A stretch of DNA of 64,000 nt from Membranipora membranacea. Taxonomy: Eukaryota > Bryozoa > Gymnolaemata > Cheilostomatida > Membraniporidae. The notes under the pieces are model-generated. The model saw only the letters and a list, made by a program, of their open reading frames with translations. It ran no database searches and was not told the origin of the DNA. The position numbers and the translations under genes were made by a program. Shown here in pieces: positions 1-51,068 of this stretch; the stretch's first letter is position 1, and each line of letters opens with the position of its first letter. Location of the stretch: NCBI GenBank assembly GCA_914767715.1, contig OU612067.1, positions 12,589,001-12,653,000 of the forward strand. Reading direction: 5' to 3'.

Positions 1-46
1 CTAGTGGGGTGGAACGATATGCCATCAGGGCCTCATTCTTATCTTA

Positions 47-280
47 TTACTTATTCCAAATTCCTTTAATAGTCTCCACACTCCTCTCTGCCAGACCGTT
101 AGCCTCATGATGGTGTGGGCTACTAGTAACATGGATAACGCGGTTTTCTTCCATCAAATCTCTCCACTCTTTAGAAACATAACAAGGGCCATTATCCGTC
201 CTTATCCTATCTTGGGCTCCAAACCTCGCAATAACTGGTCTGAACTTCTTGGCCAGTTCCGCCCCTGTTTGTCCACTCAT
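47..280 (-). pseudogene. Integrase catalytic core fragment (gypsy)
   Basis: The 77 readable residues hold the second and third acidic residues of the retroviral integrase triad: the Asp of a TDNGPCY motif and a Glu in NGLAERSVETIKG, separated by exactly 35 residues (D-35-E). The first Asp would lie in the decayed stretch about 280-460. It was the strand-transfer domain of the retrotransposon; it is now only a fragment. Confidence 0.85.
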
Positions 281-461
281 CTCTACATCTTCAATCCACC
301 GGGAGTAGTAAAATCGAGAGATTGGCTATAGAAACTTTTGTTAAAACAAGATTGAAAACACTTAAATAATGTTCAAGAATTCAGGAACAATACTGTCCAT
401 TCTATTCATAGATTGGCATTTATCGCCTATACACAATAAATAATAATACAGAAAAAGAACT

Positions 462-1089
462 TTATCCCGTATCTTCTTGATTGAACTCAATCTCTGAATT
501 AACATGACCTGACATTTTTTGAGTAGTCAACAAACAAAGCATAAACCTTCCCTCTAAACTCAAACAAATCCGATTCCACGGAGCTTCTGGCAGCTCCATT
601 TGGTGTAATTGAAGATTCCTCATTCGTCTAAATCTAACACATTTCGGGCATTGTTCAACCATCTCAATAATCTCCTTTCTTATAGACGGCCACCATTCTG
701 ACCATACCCTGGTGACTGGAATGTGAGCGCAGCAGCATGTCCTCACGCATTGCTGTAGGAATGTACAGTCTGGAGTTCATCACAATTAGGCCGTCTTTCT
801 CACTCAGAAGATCCATGTTACCCTTCACCTTCTTCAGCTCTCCCTTTACTGTTCTTGGCCACCACTCTTTCATAGCCTTCAAAATCACCTGATAATCTTC
901 ATCAAATTTCGCATTCTCTTTATCTCTTCCACCACCTCTTTCCGCAGATATCAAAGTCCCAATGTGCATTTCCACCTTTGCTATCCTAGCTACTTCTTGT
1001 TCGGTCGGTGGCCTTGAGAGTAAATCAGCAATAAACATTTCACTCCCATGTGTATGGAAAATTTTATAGTCATATCTCATAAGTCTCAT
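462..1089 (-). pseudogene. RNase H end, linker and integrase zinc-binding region (gypsy)
   Basis: Two overlapping frames together give the end of RNase H (HTHGSEMFIADLLSRPP, typical of gypsy elements), a linker, and an H2C2 integrase zinc-binding region (RSHSSHQGMVRM in one frame, then CPKCVRFRR in another). The change of frame near 700 shows a frameshift inside the zinc domain. Non-functional. Confidence 0.75.
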
Positions 1090-1298
1090 CTTAAATCATT
1101 GAATCCGCACGGCAGTTCTGACAAATCCTTACACCCAAGCAGAGGAATCAATGGCTTGTGGTCTGTCTCTACTTCAAAATGTCCTCCAACTAGATAAAAG
1201 TCGAATTTTTCACATGCCCAGGTGATCGCCAGGGCTTCCTTCTCAAATTGACCATATCTCTTTTCAGCATCTGTGAGCTTCCTAGAGGCGTAAGCCAC
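1086..1298 (-). pseudogene. RNase H domain fragment (gypsy)
   Basis: The peptide begins MAYASRKLTDAEKRYG and contains KEALAITWACEKFDFYL and a TDHKPL motif, the hallmark of the Ty3/gypsy RNase H domain that follows RT. It stops before the next piece and is shifted relative to 664-1089. Confidence 0.85.
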
Positions 1299-1369
1299 TG
1301 GTTTCCATTCTCCATCTAGCTGATCCTGTAACAGCGTTGCCCCCAGAGAATGACAACTGGCGTCAGCTG

Positions 1370-1608
1370 TTACCCTGTGACTTCTATTGTATAGTCAAAC
1401 AAAGCCAACAACGAAGAAGATGCAATCAGCTCCTTAACCTTATCAAAACTCCTCTGACTTATCTCTAGCCATATCCAATCATTTTTTTTCCTGTACTTCT
1501 GATATGAGAGGGCCGGAATTATCTTGAACACATCAGGTAGTTCTTCCAATTTACCGAATAATTTAGGATGTTTCAACTCTACCTCCTCGCTAATGCTCCT
1601 TATTGTCT
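1370..1608 (-). pseudogene. RT remnant with catalytic palm deleted (gypsy)
   Basis: The first half (HPKLFGKLEELPDVFKI) looks like the linker that precedes RT. It runs straight into the connection segment that normally follows RT (QRSFDKVKELIASSSLLALF). The intervening fingers and palm, including the YxDD box, are missing, which points to an internal deletion of several hundred bases. Confidence 0.65.
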
Positions 1609-1860
1609 TCACCACTTCCGAATCTCTGGTTTTACTAGTAAATTGTTATGTGCCCCTTCTAGGATGTACGCTTTACCTCTTACTTTTTGACCCCATACAG
1701 AGATAAGGAGAAGGTAAGCCTTGAAGTGAATCTCTAATTTACTCCCATCTGCTCCTCTAAAATCACGTCGAGTTGGGCGCATATCTAATCCTAGCCTCTG
1801 AGCCGTCTCCCTGCTGATAACTGTCACATCTGCTCCAGTATCCACAATGAATTTAACCAT
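1609..1860 (-). pseudogene. Retropepsin (aspartic protease) domain, gypsy
   Basis: The motif VDTGADVTVIS is the active-site loop of a retroviral-type aspartic protease, followed by the usual RRDFRGADGS flap region. The reading frame is open across the core. It would have processed the Gag-Pol polyprotein; in this copy it stands alone between broken frames. Confidence 0.85.
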
Positions 1861-1984
1861 CTTCTTAGAAGATCTCAGCTTGATTTCAAATTCATTGTCT
1901 TTCTTCCTTCCTAGTCATAACGATTCATCGCTGGAGTATCCGGCTACAGCATTTATCTCCCCTTTTCCTGTTTCTCTGCCTGCA

Positions 1985-2145
1985 AACTTGTTCGGACAGA
2001 ATTTAGCTATGTGCGAAGACTTTCCACACACGTAACATTTCGGGGCCTACCTTTGACCACTCGTTTCTCCTTTCACATTCCTCACCTTCTCCGCACACAA
2101 TCTATAATCATGACCCTCGTAGCATCCACATGTCCAACAACCCCG
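1985..2145 (-). pseudogene. Gag nucleocapsid zinc-knuckle region (gypsy)
   Basis: The minus strand near 2037 reads CYVCGKSSHIAKFC, a perfect C-x2-C-x4-H-x4-C knuckle. A second Cys/His cluster just upstream (CWTCGCYEGHDYRLC) has one extra residue in the loop. This is the RNA-binding tail of Gag lying between gag and protease; stops separate it from both. Confidence 0.7.
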
Positions 2146-2373
2146 GCCTCTGCCCCGGCCTCTGCTACCTCCATGATCTCTGAATCCTGAACTAAAATAA
2201 CTTGCTCCAACCCTGTCTATATCTGCTTGCCCTTTATCAACTGTTGAGTTCTCCTGACTAACTTCAACTAGGTCAACTTCTGAACCAGGTTAAGATTCTC
2301 CTGACTTGAAAATTTTGGCTGCAGCCTGGGCTGACTTATATCTACCCCACATGTTTTTCACCTTGTCTAAAGT

Positions 2374-2970
2374 TTACTCCTTTATCAACAGCAGCTCACC
2401 TCTTATCTCATCTACATGCATTCCTTTGATATCAATGAGTGTGTTCATCTCTTCTTCCAATCCGCCCCATCTGCATATACTGCCACTCCTTTCTACCCTT
2501 TCTATATACTTGTCTAATCTCTCATCTCTCCTCTGCTCCATACACAAGCACCTGTGTCTGGTCGCGACTATGTTTTCTCTGCTTGCAAAATGGTTGTCAA
2601 ACGCCACTTTCAGTTGCTCATTTCGCATGGCATCCACATCACCATCCCATGTCTCAAAGATGTTCATACCATACTCCCCCATGCTATCTAGCAATAATGC
2701 CGTTTTTCTCTGCTCTATTTCAAACTTCTCTACTTGACTATCTTCTGCCTTTCTCCTGGACCTAATTCCATCACTGTCCTTGTATCTCAACCCTGCGCCA
2801 ATCACAGCTATTTCAAAACGTCTGAGAAACTTCCTCCAACATTCCAACTCAGCACCATTCTCCATGCTAAACACTGGAGTCTTAACACTCCTTCCAAATT
2901 TATTGTCCATGTTTGTAACGTGATCGATGTCGGTTATTGATTCAAATACCTCGCTATTCCTCTCTCTCAC
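2374..2970 (-). pseudogene. Gag-like capsid region (gypsy)
   Basis: A 198-residue open stretch, charged and helix-prone, contains WRKFLRRFEIAVIG and later HFASRENIVATRHRC followed by ERLDKYIERV, the layout of Ty3/gypsy gag capsid domains. Its position between the primer-binding site and the zinc knuckles supports the call. Downstream stops separate it from the nucleocapsid part. Confidence 0.7.
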
Positions 2971-3019
2971 ATATGGCCTCCTCTGCCACTTATTAGATCA
3001 AAACCTTCACTAAAACTCT

Positions 3020-3060
3020 CTAGTTTACTCCTGACACCATGTAGTGTATTCAACTTACAT
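3020..3060 (-). promoter_or_regulatory. LTR edge and primer-binding site of the gypsy element
   Basis: On the minus strand the sequence reads ...AATACACTACA then TGGTGTCAGGAGTAAAC. CA is the usual LTR terminus, and TGGTGTCAG begins the leucine-tRNA-type primer-binding site known from mag/SURL-like gypsy elements. The LTR edge is at 3040 and the primer site about 3022-3039. The outer LTR end (somewhere 3290-3420 on the plus strand) could not be fixed because the partner LTR is off-window. Confidence 0.55.
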
Positions 3061-3642
3061 GAGATATGCTGAGGTGTCCAGTATTGGTACAACTTCTTTG
3101 TCTTCTCTCATTCCCATCCCTCTCTAAATTATCAAAATCCCTGTTCTAGTTTGCCATAGGTTGTCTTGTGATTTGAGCTATCAAAAAATGTGAAGCATCA
3201 CTTTTGTGTTAGTTGAAGAAAATGAAGTTGCTTAGGTTACATTCCTTTCCATCATCATTGGCAGCAATGACCCTCTCATTTCAATTCATTTAACAAAGTG
3301 CAATGATTTAAGAAAAGTCAACATAAAGAGCCATAAACAGAGGTCTTTTTTTATTCATGCTGATAAAGAAAGTTAAAATCTACAGGAAGACAAAGGCAGT
3401 ACAATGCAGTACACAGGCGTCAATACTTATAGATGAGCAAGGGTCCGATTTTAAACACTAGACATAATTTGCATCCGAATGTGCAAAGACCCCCCAAATT
3501 GTTTCTCTTATGGCCTTTGAAATTTGGTGGGATTTTACAAAACGAAACCGAGAGAAGATGCATTTTGAGAAACAAATACTGACTGGGGTTGTAGGCTAGG
3601 TTACCCACATTTAACAAATTAATACTTTGATTTCAACCTCAG

Positions 3643-43335
<39,693 letters not shown>

Positions 43336-43640
43336 AATATTAGTGCATCATTTGAGTTTGACATCATACAACTGACCAAAAAGGATTTGGATGTTGAAAA
43401 TGCATTTGATGAAGTAATATATTACACATTTATTATATATTGTTTTATTTTATTTTTATATTTACGTATAAATTAGATAACTTACCGCTTTTTGTAACAG
43501 GAATAGCTGTTTGAAGCGATCGTTACAAATAAATATTTTATCCACCATACAACAATATTGTTAGCCAATATTTTCTTTTCACTGCCTTTCTTATAAGAGA
43601 AAGTGGTGACAATACATCTGATTACATTCAATAAACCCTA
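43336..43640 (+). terminator. Gene A 3' UTR with AATAAA signals
   Basis: AATAAA occurs at 43528-43533 and 43630-43635, within 300 bp of the stop. Either could be the poly(A) signal; a third lies at 43298 inside the coding exon. Confidence 0.5.
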
Positions 43641-44815
43641 TTATTATCCATTTCAACTGGTACAGTCTTTTATTGATATGAAGAGATTTCCCATATACCG
43701 CCGTTATTGTGTGAATTTCCTGCAACAAAATCCTATAATTCTGTAGTGCGGTAACAGTGAATAACATTAAATATATTATACACTACAATTCTTTTTTAGT
43801 TATAATAGGTGTCTGCGAAGCACTAATTCTGATTTAACACACTTGACAACTTGCGAAAATTTTCAAAAAATTTTCATGTGAAATCTGATTGTAAGATTGA
43901 CTAAGCTGTTGGAGACGGAGACATGGCATTACACTTATTAGCCACATGTCTTGCTCATTACCAACATATACTGATTTATGTAATCTGCAATAATCATTAC
44001 CAAGAGGTATATCTACACACATCCCTCTGCTGATCAGATTGAAAGTGACAGGAATTGCTTGTGTATACCACCAAATGAGTGAACTACTAGATTGATAGAT
44101 GGATTGCTATTGATATATACAGATTAGTGCTGAATTTATTTTTTATTTGGCTGGTGATGCCTCGATTCTGATTTTGATTGATTGATTTTCCTGATTTCGA
44201 TTCTACACCTTCGATTTCAACCAACCCTTGTCTCGATTTGGTTTTCTGTTTCTCCCTTTCAGTATTTTCGATTTTAGGTATCGATAAATGGATTTATTGA
44301 TGTGGCCGAGAAGGGAAGCACAGGGCTCTAAAGTATACATATTATATAAGGCAAGATTGAGACTTTGTACGTTTTTTCGCCGATAGCCGAAGCATTACTG
44401 ACCATTTTACTGTCAACTCAAGCTATGATAAATATGTAAAAAAGTATAAGTATGATACAGAACATGCGCTATTTTGGAAAGCCAAATTTGTTTACGGATT
44501 TACAGCATCAATACTTGGACAAAGTATGTATATTAAGTTTTAAAGACGATGAGGGCATTAAAAAGGCCTCAAAAGATTGCCCATTGGGCTGCACAACCAA
44601 AGAGGCTGCTGGTTTCCAACAACTGGTCTATAGCCTACTGACCACAAAAACAGTCAAAACACTTATTTCAGATATATTTTGGCCTCAATGGGCTCTGGTT
44701 TCAATGCCTCACAACATTGAACTCTAAATAAAACTATAATTGTCATAACAATGACTGCATAGATTTTTTCCGAACTATAACGCACATACCATACTGTCTC
44801 TTTGAAATCAAAGTT

Positions 44816-44945
44816 CGTATTTGAAGTTTGAAGGTTTTTGAAGTTTGACTGTGTTTGAAGTTTGAAGTATAAAGTTTGTTTATTGCCTACTTCTAATATC
44901 CATCCTGTTATAGGTTGAATGCATCAAAAGTACGGCACATTAGCG
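44816..44945 (-). mobile_element. LINE 3' end with AAACTTC-type tail
   Basis: Matches the 3' end of the 16.4-kb element: ATATCCATCCTGT(G/T)ATAGGTTGA, GTACGGCACAT, and the tail of repeated TTTGAAG on the plus strand. Only about 130 bp remain here. Confidence 0.7.
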
Positions 44946-45534
44946 GATATATAAAATAAACACAGACAAAGAGAACAAAGATGGCAGCCAAATCAAGACT
45001 TCGATGTAGCAAATGACCATTTTAAATCTCTAGTCCCAGTGTCAATATTTGGCATTCAAGTTTGGTTTGTGTCCGCTTAAGGTAATAAAGTATCCCATTA
45101 ATTCTTGAGATCTTTCAAACTAACAGAGGAGATATACTTTGGATCAGGTATGCGTTATATTGTTTGATTTATTAGCTATCACAGACAAAAACAGGATGGA
45201 TATACTGTACCTGTAGCTGGTAATTGTGCTGTTCTGTGTTTGCGTGGTCGCTCAGTAGTAACGAGTGCATAATGAGTGGGCTATTCACAGCAGAGGGTCT
45301 AGTGCTCTGTGAAATTGCAGACTGGCAGGGCAGATTTTGACTCTGAGTTGTCCACAAAACAATGTAAGGTTATTTATCAACCGCGGACAACAAACTGTTA
45401 TACTATTTAATCCGCAGAATCAGAATGGAACGCAGAGGCTTGGTATTCATTATAACCTTTTTCAGATATGAAAATATTTTGCACTATCACATAAATCTTT
45501 ATTCTTGAGGAATTATGAAAGCTTGTTTGTATCA

Positions 45535-45717
45535 TTAATTCTGTACTTTAGCGTGAAATTTTAATTTTTTTTCAGTTTCACCATACAAAATAGAAGTAAC
45601 AACCTTCAATATAGTTTGCTCACAACCTACTCTGCTATGGCAAATCCCAACATTAGCCAAACCAACGATCAATGATAAATATATCAGTTTAACAATCACC
45701 TTAAATTCCTCCCGCAC
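45535..45717 (-). CDS. Possible first exon with signal peptide (weak)
   Basis: MREEFKVIVKLIYLSLIVGL, then ANVGICHSRVGCEQTILKVV. A charged start, hydrophobic core and small residues before HS resemble a signal peptide. A donor-like GTGAAA follows LYG. No downstream exons could be linked with confidence, so this may be chance. Confidence 0.25.
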   Translation of the reverse strand: MREEFKVIVKLIYLSLIVGLANVGICHSRVGCEQTILKVVTSILYGETEKKLKFHAKVQN

Positions 45718-46489
45718 TCACAAATAGTGGTCGTACCGTCACCCTCGGCCACACCCACAATTAAAGTGAAACTCATTCATCACTGATGGATAAACTACCG
45801 GTACCAATCGTTTAATCACAGACTCGCTGGATAAAAAATTATCTCACACTACCAGCAGCTCCCATCGACTGACTGGTGTCGCATGCAGTAACAGCATACA
45901 GTATAAGTGTCTTTATCTCTTCCTCTATACGATCTAAGATCTGCTTCTATACTATCTTCTCCGCAAACCGCCATCTGCTGGCCTCCACTCTGACTCCCAG
46001 CTGTGCAGCACTTACTCTGATGTCCGCTTACTACATGCTATGACTCTGATATGCTGATAGCGGCAAGTATACTATAATAATCTCCAATCTCCAATCATAT
46101 ATACATTGCCATGCCCCGTTGGCCCCGGGATTGGTCCGCAGCTATGGCAGATTGGCGGTTTTTCATTGATGACCTTATGAAATAAAGATGCAGGTCACTT
46201 ACAAAATCTGTGTAAAAGCTATAGGCATCCCAGTTTGGGTGCAAAAGTGATGCTGGCTGGTAGGATTAGTCAGTATATGGTAAAACAATCTCAGTCAAGC
46301 CAAATCAGAAAGGATCGTGATGATTCAAGTATGATAGGCAAACTAAGTAACAATTGGCTAGGCTTGATATGAAAAGGTGGAAGATTCTGAAAATTAGCAT
46401 TTCAAACAAGTTAGAACTAGTAGCATGATATTGATATTTTGTATAACAGGTTCATTGCAAGTACAATACAAGGTACATTGCTAGTTGAA

Positions 46490-47250
46490 CATAGCACTTT
46501 GTCTTAGAAGTATTAAGTAGTAAATCTAGATCAGTGCATTGGTTGGAGATTCCATCAATTTCTAAAAAATAATTACATAAGTCTAAATCATTACCAGCTA
46601 ATCCAATTACACAAGTGTCATATGAATTTTTGAGTATTGTGATATTCCCATAGATTTAAAAACAGTTTTTAAATCTATGGATATTCGACAGTCTAGTAAT
46701 CCTGTTTGTAAAGATAGAGAATAATAGTGGCGAGAGTTCGTTGCCCTGGGGAGTTCCTGTATGTGTCAATATTGGTGCATTATAGGTGATTGTTGACCAT
46801 TATTTGCTGGATGGGTTCTCAAGAAGCTTGATACCCATCCTATTCATCTGGTGTCGAGGTGTTGCAGGGGGATTAGATACTCTACTATTGTTTAAAGCTG
46901 GAGAAAAGTCCAGAAAAATTATCTTGCATAAATAGCATAACTGGTTGTCACTAAAGTTTTTGATTGTCGTTGTAAGGCATGAGACAGCATCTTGTGTTGA
47001 TCTTTTCTGGCGGTAGGCAAAGTGATGGCGGTCCATCGTTGTGTGTTTAGTAAAGTATATTTTAAGTTGTCTCTCTAACATTTTGCATAGCTGGTTATGG
47101 CATCGGGCGGTAGTCTTTGAGTTGTGTAGGTGCGGTGACTTTTGGTAGCGGTTTTATTACAGCAGATTTCCACAGCTTCGGTGTCGTATGCATATTGTGA
47201 AGTTCAGTTCCGTGGTAAGGACCCAATACACAACTTATTAATAATTTTCA
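46490..47250 (-). mobile_element. LINE reverse-transcriptase fragment
   Basis: The minus strand gives MDRHHFAYRQKRSTQDAVSC and IIFLDFSPALN (the FAYRxxRSTxDA and DFSxAFN blocks), then a GTPQGNELSPLLFSIFTNR block near 46750, and SYDTCVIGLAGND followed by LLLNTSKTK near 46500-46600. The usual YADD is reduced to YDT and frames shift between pieces, so it is dead. A perfect hairpin (ATAGATTTAAAAAC / GTTTTTAAATCTAT) interrupts it at 46650-46679. Confidence 0.8.
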
Positions 47251-48576
47251 AGCTCCAATATCCATGCCCTATTTTCCCACCAGTGGAATAGTATGAATAA
47301 GTCACTCATAGTCAATGAAGAAGGTTTTAGGTGCAAATTGAATTTGTGTCCCCCTGTCATGAGGTTGGACAACTTCAATAATAATGATCAATATTTTGAT
47401 GAGGCCAGGATTTTAACTGCGGAATTCACACAATAATGTTTTACATCAGACCATATAATCATAAATTGAATGGCAGCTGCTAAACTAGGCTGTCTCGACA
47501 TGCTTTGGCAATACAGGCTACTGTTATACATGCATTATATTAGAGCTGTGTACAAATTAACACTCAAACTAACAAAGTGCTATGGATTATATGACCCACC
47601 TACTCAATCATCGATGTGTTTGAAAATTATGAGAAGTGAAATATTATGACTTTAGTGTTAGATCACTGTTGGGTTGATCATCATTGGGTGCAAATAGCAG
47701 TTTTGTAGCTCTGATCGAACTCATTAACATAAAAACCAATCATTTAACACCAGATAGCTGTTAAAGTACAGCTAGATTCAAAGGATCATCTCCATATAAT
47801 GTTTTACGTTCAGCGATTTCCCTTTTTTGTCAGACTTAGATAACTCCACATGTCAGGCAGTAGTTGTACCTTGAGGCGTGAGAATTATCCCTCTTGCGTA
47901 CTGATGCCGCACCCAATACTCGTACCCACCAGGAACCTGACTTCTCGTATAACAAAGAGTCAGAGGGCTAATTATCTAATGCATGTTGAGTTAACAAACA
48001 CACAGTGGCGATCGATCAGTAACAAGTGCTGACTACGACAGTCAAACCTGGATCTCAAAGATCGCAAATCGGCACAAAATGACTTTAAAACATGTTTGAC
48101 TCTTGCCATTTTTTGCTTAAGAGCACATTATTAGGAAAGAAAATGCAAGCAAATGGCTGTTTAACATTCACCTCCAAGGTATGTGATAAACACTGTTGCA
48201 AACATTGCATCATTACCATAAGACTACTGATTATTGGCACAGAACTTCCTTGTAAACTTCAACACTCTTCTCCGCACAGAGCGATCAAATCATCATCACC
48301 TCAATAATAGCAACAAAGGGAAAGTCCCCAACATGACTGCACATTACATCCTTACATCCTTATTACTCAAATTCATATACCAAACCTTCATACACTTGAT
48401 TCAGACCACTTAATTCAGGTGGACTATTATTAGCTCTCAATTCACACAACTACTAACTTCAAGGTTCAATAAGATTTCAATAGAAGGACAACAAATGAGC
48501 AAAAGCAAACAATAGAATATAATATTCGCCTAAATCTAACCTCATGCGTTTACTTGCTATTAACGAGGAAGTTAGC

Positions 48577-48790
48577 TTAGAAATGTTGCGCACTGTTATC
48601 AGAAAACAACTGCATTTGGCTGCTTGATTTCTTGGTGAGAACATTGTTTGTAGCTGATAACACTAGCACTGTCATGCTTTGATTCTGATGAACAGTATAC
48701 TCGCTGTCTGGTGTCAGGCTTCTCAGGATATCAGCTACTGAGGGACTAACTATGGATGACTCCAAATTTTGGGTTCTCAGAGTTTGTCTG
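48577..48790 (-). pseudogene. Possible decayed FN3-like half domain (minus strand)
   Basis: SIVSPSVADILRSLTPDSEY, then TVHQNQSMTVLVLSATNNVL resembles the second exon of a b-type FN3 domain (compare 63079-63286: NFQVTVGVTATNSQNFVS). Splice sites are poor (acceptor unclear, GTGCGC after DNS). Could be an inverted remnant of the A/B family. Confidence 0.35.
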
Positions 48791-49884
48791 CTCTCCCTTT
48801 TAATATCAGGTATGACAGTAATCATTTGATATTTGTGAACGGTTCAGCAAAGCTTGTAGATTTGTGGTGGGAAGTGTAACTGTTGTCGACTTGAACAATA
48901 CTATTATGATATACATTTGTTGAAAATTTGCCCCCGAAGCGATCTTCACTCTCTACAAGCTTTAAGATGATACAGAGAGAGAATTCCAAAGTTTTGACAT
49001 TGGGGTGCCATGGCTGAACTCTCAATTCTGATTTCTAGAAATACCTTTTGAGAGCTACTCTAGACCAGCATGGGTATTTGCATAACACAAGGTATGGTAA
49101 TTGTGCTCGCAGCAAGTTTAGTAGATAACATAGCGCCTGAGAATACCAATACCAATACCAATAACAAAATTACCAAGAGATCTTGATCAGTTTTTTTGAG
49201 TGGTCGAAAGAAAACTTGATCGCAATTTTTTGAAATTGCCCCTCCCTTATAGTTCTTGCCTCTTTTCTAGTTGACAAGAGAACCTTAATTATTCATAAGG
49301 GTTCAAATCTGTCTAAGCCTCTTTGAGAATTGCCACCAAGGCAAAGTCATGATTGATGTCAAACAGTTCGCCACAAATTATAACTGATTTATTAAATGTT
49401 CCTCAATTTGACCTCTCCCCCCCCCCCCCTCTTCCCACCACATTTGGATCAAGTTCATGCAGGCGATTTACCATGACATCGAACATGACAAAATAATGTG
49501 ATGAACTTTTGATAGATGTTATTCATAACCTTAGAACTATGTTGGGCAGAAGCTGCACGGCGTTATCATTGTATGGTAGTGAATGTCAATATTTGGTAAG
49601 ATGACAAAAGATGAAAAAAATAATCTTTCTAATCCTCAAGGTCAATAAAAAGAGAGGCTTGTTATTATGGGGATCTAAATCTTCATGAAACTCGTAGAAT
49701 ATTGATATAAGTGAGTATGTTCTGGTGGCCTGATATGGATAAAAAATTGGGTTAAAAATTGCAAATTTGTCTCTGTCCGAGGACTGAGAAATATCAGTGC
49801 CTTAAGTGCACGGCCGCAATATTCAGCACCAAGTTGCTCTCAGTTTTCAGGCAGGTCGGAGCACACCTGGGGCATCAATTGAGC

Positions 49885-49982
49885 CAAGTAGTCAGTAGAC
49901 TACAGCAGGATTCGAACCCAAGACCCCCAATACTTTTGACGGCAGGCGCTCTAGCCAACTGAGATACCTCCTACTCCTGTGT
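49885..49982 (-). mobile_element. tRNA-derived SINE
   Basis: The minus strand begins GGAGGTATCTCAGTTGGCTA (A box) and has GGGTTCGAATCC (B box), but the 3' arm does not pair with GGAGGTA, so it is not a working tRNA. The sequence after the B box (TGTAGTCTACTGACTACTTGG) matches the SINE copies in genes A and B. Confidence 0.7.
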
Positions 49983-51068
49983 ATGCAATTGATAACATTT
50001 CTTATATGCTTAGCAGAATCACTGCATGTACACGATCTAGTAAATATAGCTTCCAGCAGTAAAGTAGGCAAAGGCAAAGCAGTCTGATGGTGCTTAGTTC
50101 AAGGCTCTAAATATGCCGATTTTACATTGGTTTGGCTGTTGTTATTGGCCCTTTTCTACATGTGATCATATTCAGATGTCTGCCAAACTAAGTTAAGAAC
50201 CTTGTTAAACAAGAACAAAGTCTGAATAAGGTGACATTAGAATATGGCTGAAGGGACTGATTTTCCTTGCCTGAATTCACAGGAGTTCTGATGACGAGTA
50301 TATTGTTTTGTGTTTAAAGCAGAATTTAGCAATCCAACAACTGAACATGAATGATTTCACTCTACCCATTGATATTACAAGGGTGGTCCCTGTGGTCACT
50401 AGCCAAGTGCTTGTTAATTGTTTTCCGAAAATTGGCTGAAACACCTTATAACTGGCTCTGTTCTTGAGTTTCAATAAGTTTGAACAAAATAACTATTGTG
50501 AGTTTTTTTTGCCTGTGTACTTGGTAGCTGGTCGTTACGTGATAATAATGTCGGTTGCCTGATAATTCAGATGCAATGTAACATAATCATAACAGGGAGG
50601 GTGAAAGGGAGAGGCTATCCAAATCCTCTCTGGTGATCATTATACCAATATTGTCGAGTTCCATTAAGTTTATGTATTGTCTTCTCTTGTTATCTGTAAG
50701 GACAACTCCTTGCAAGGACAACTCCTAGTATTTTATTTGCACATAACTAAATTTCTTGCTCTAATGCTAATAAGTTTGCCGGTATATATGCCAACATACC
50801 AATTCATGACCATAGCCTAGGGGAGAAGGATTTTGCCTGTGATGTCAATCACACCTTACAACTACTTTGACACAACCACGACACTTGGACACCGTTTGGA
50901 AATTTTCTCCCTTGATTGAAAGTCAGGTGAATTTCCGTGTTTTGCTTATTAATTATGTGCATCGCAAGGCAAAACATCTTATATGCATGTATTACCAAAT
51001 AATAATTTTGTGTCATATCCTACTGATGTATAAGCGATTATTTCATTATTTGCTTTTCTAACTTTTAG

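Larger units (their letters stand above)
1..3040 (-). mobile_element. Degenerate Ty3/gypsy LTR retrotransposon, truncated by window edge
   Basis: Read on the minus strand, the pieces come in gypsy order: 5' LTR edge and primer-binding site (about 3040), gag, zinc knuckle, retropepsin, RT remnant, RNase H, integrase zinc domain, integrase core. Frames are broken repeatedly by stops and shifts, and the RT catalytic palm is absent, so the copy is dead. The 3' part and 3' LTR lie left of the window. It sits upstream of the first visible exon of gene A, whose missing 5' exons must lie beyond it, so it probably lies in an intron of gene A. Confidence 0.85.
43641..51068. other. Intergenic region between genes A and B
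   Basis: 7.4 kb without a supported intact gene. Contents: LINE 3' end (44816-44945), LINE RT fragment (about 46490-47250), a hydrophobic-leader open frame on the minus strand (45535-45717), an FN3-like minus-strand remnant (48577-48790), a C-run (49420-49430), and a SINE (49885-49982). The signal-peptide exon of gene B should lie here but was not identified. Confidence 0.55.

Noticed and set aside
44452-44727. 91-codon open frame, plus strand
   Set aside because: No recognised motif, no splice context, and composition like the flanking AT-rich DNA.
49885-49982. Functional tRNA gene on the minus strand
   Set aside because: Polymerase III boxes are good but the acceptor stem does not pair and related copies share the non-tRNA 3' part; it is a SINE.
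50867-51061. Open frame just upstream of gene B as its leader exon
   Set aside because: No signal peptide and no donor giving the phase needed to join 51069. A short MYCLLLLS-type start near 50675 has a donor but the wrong phase.
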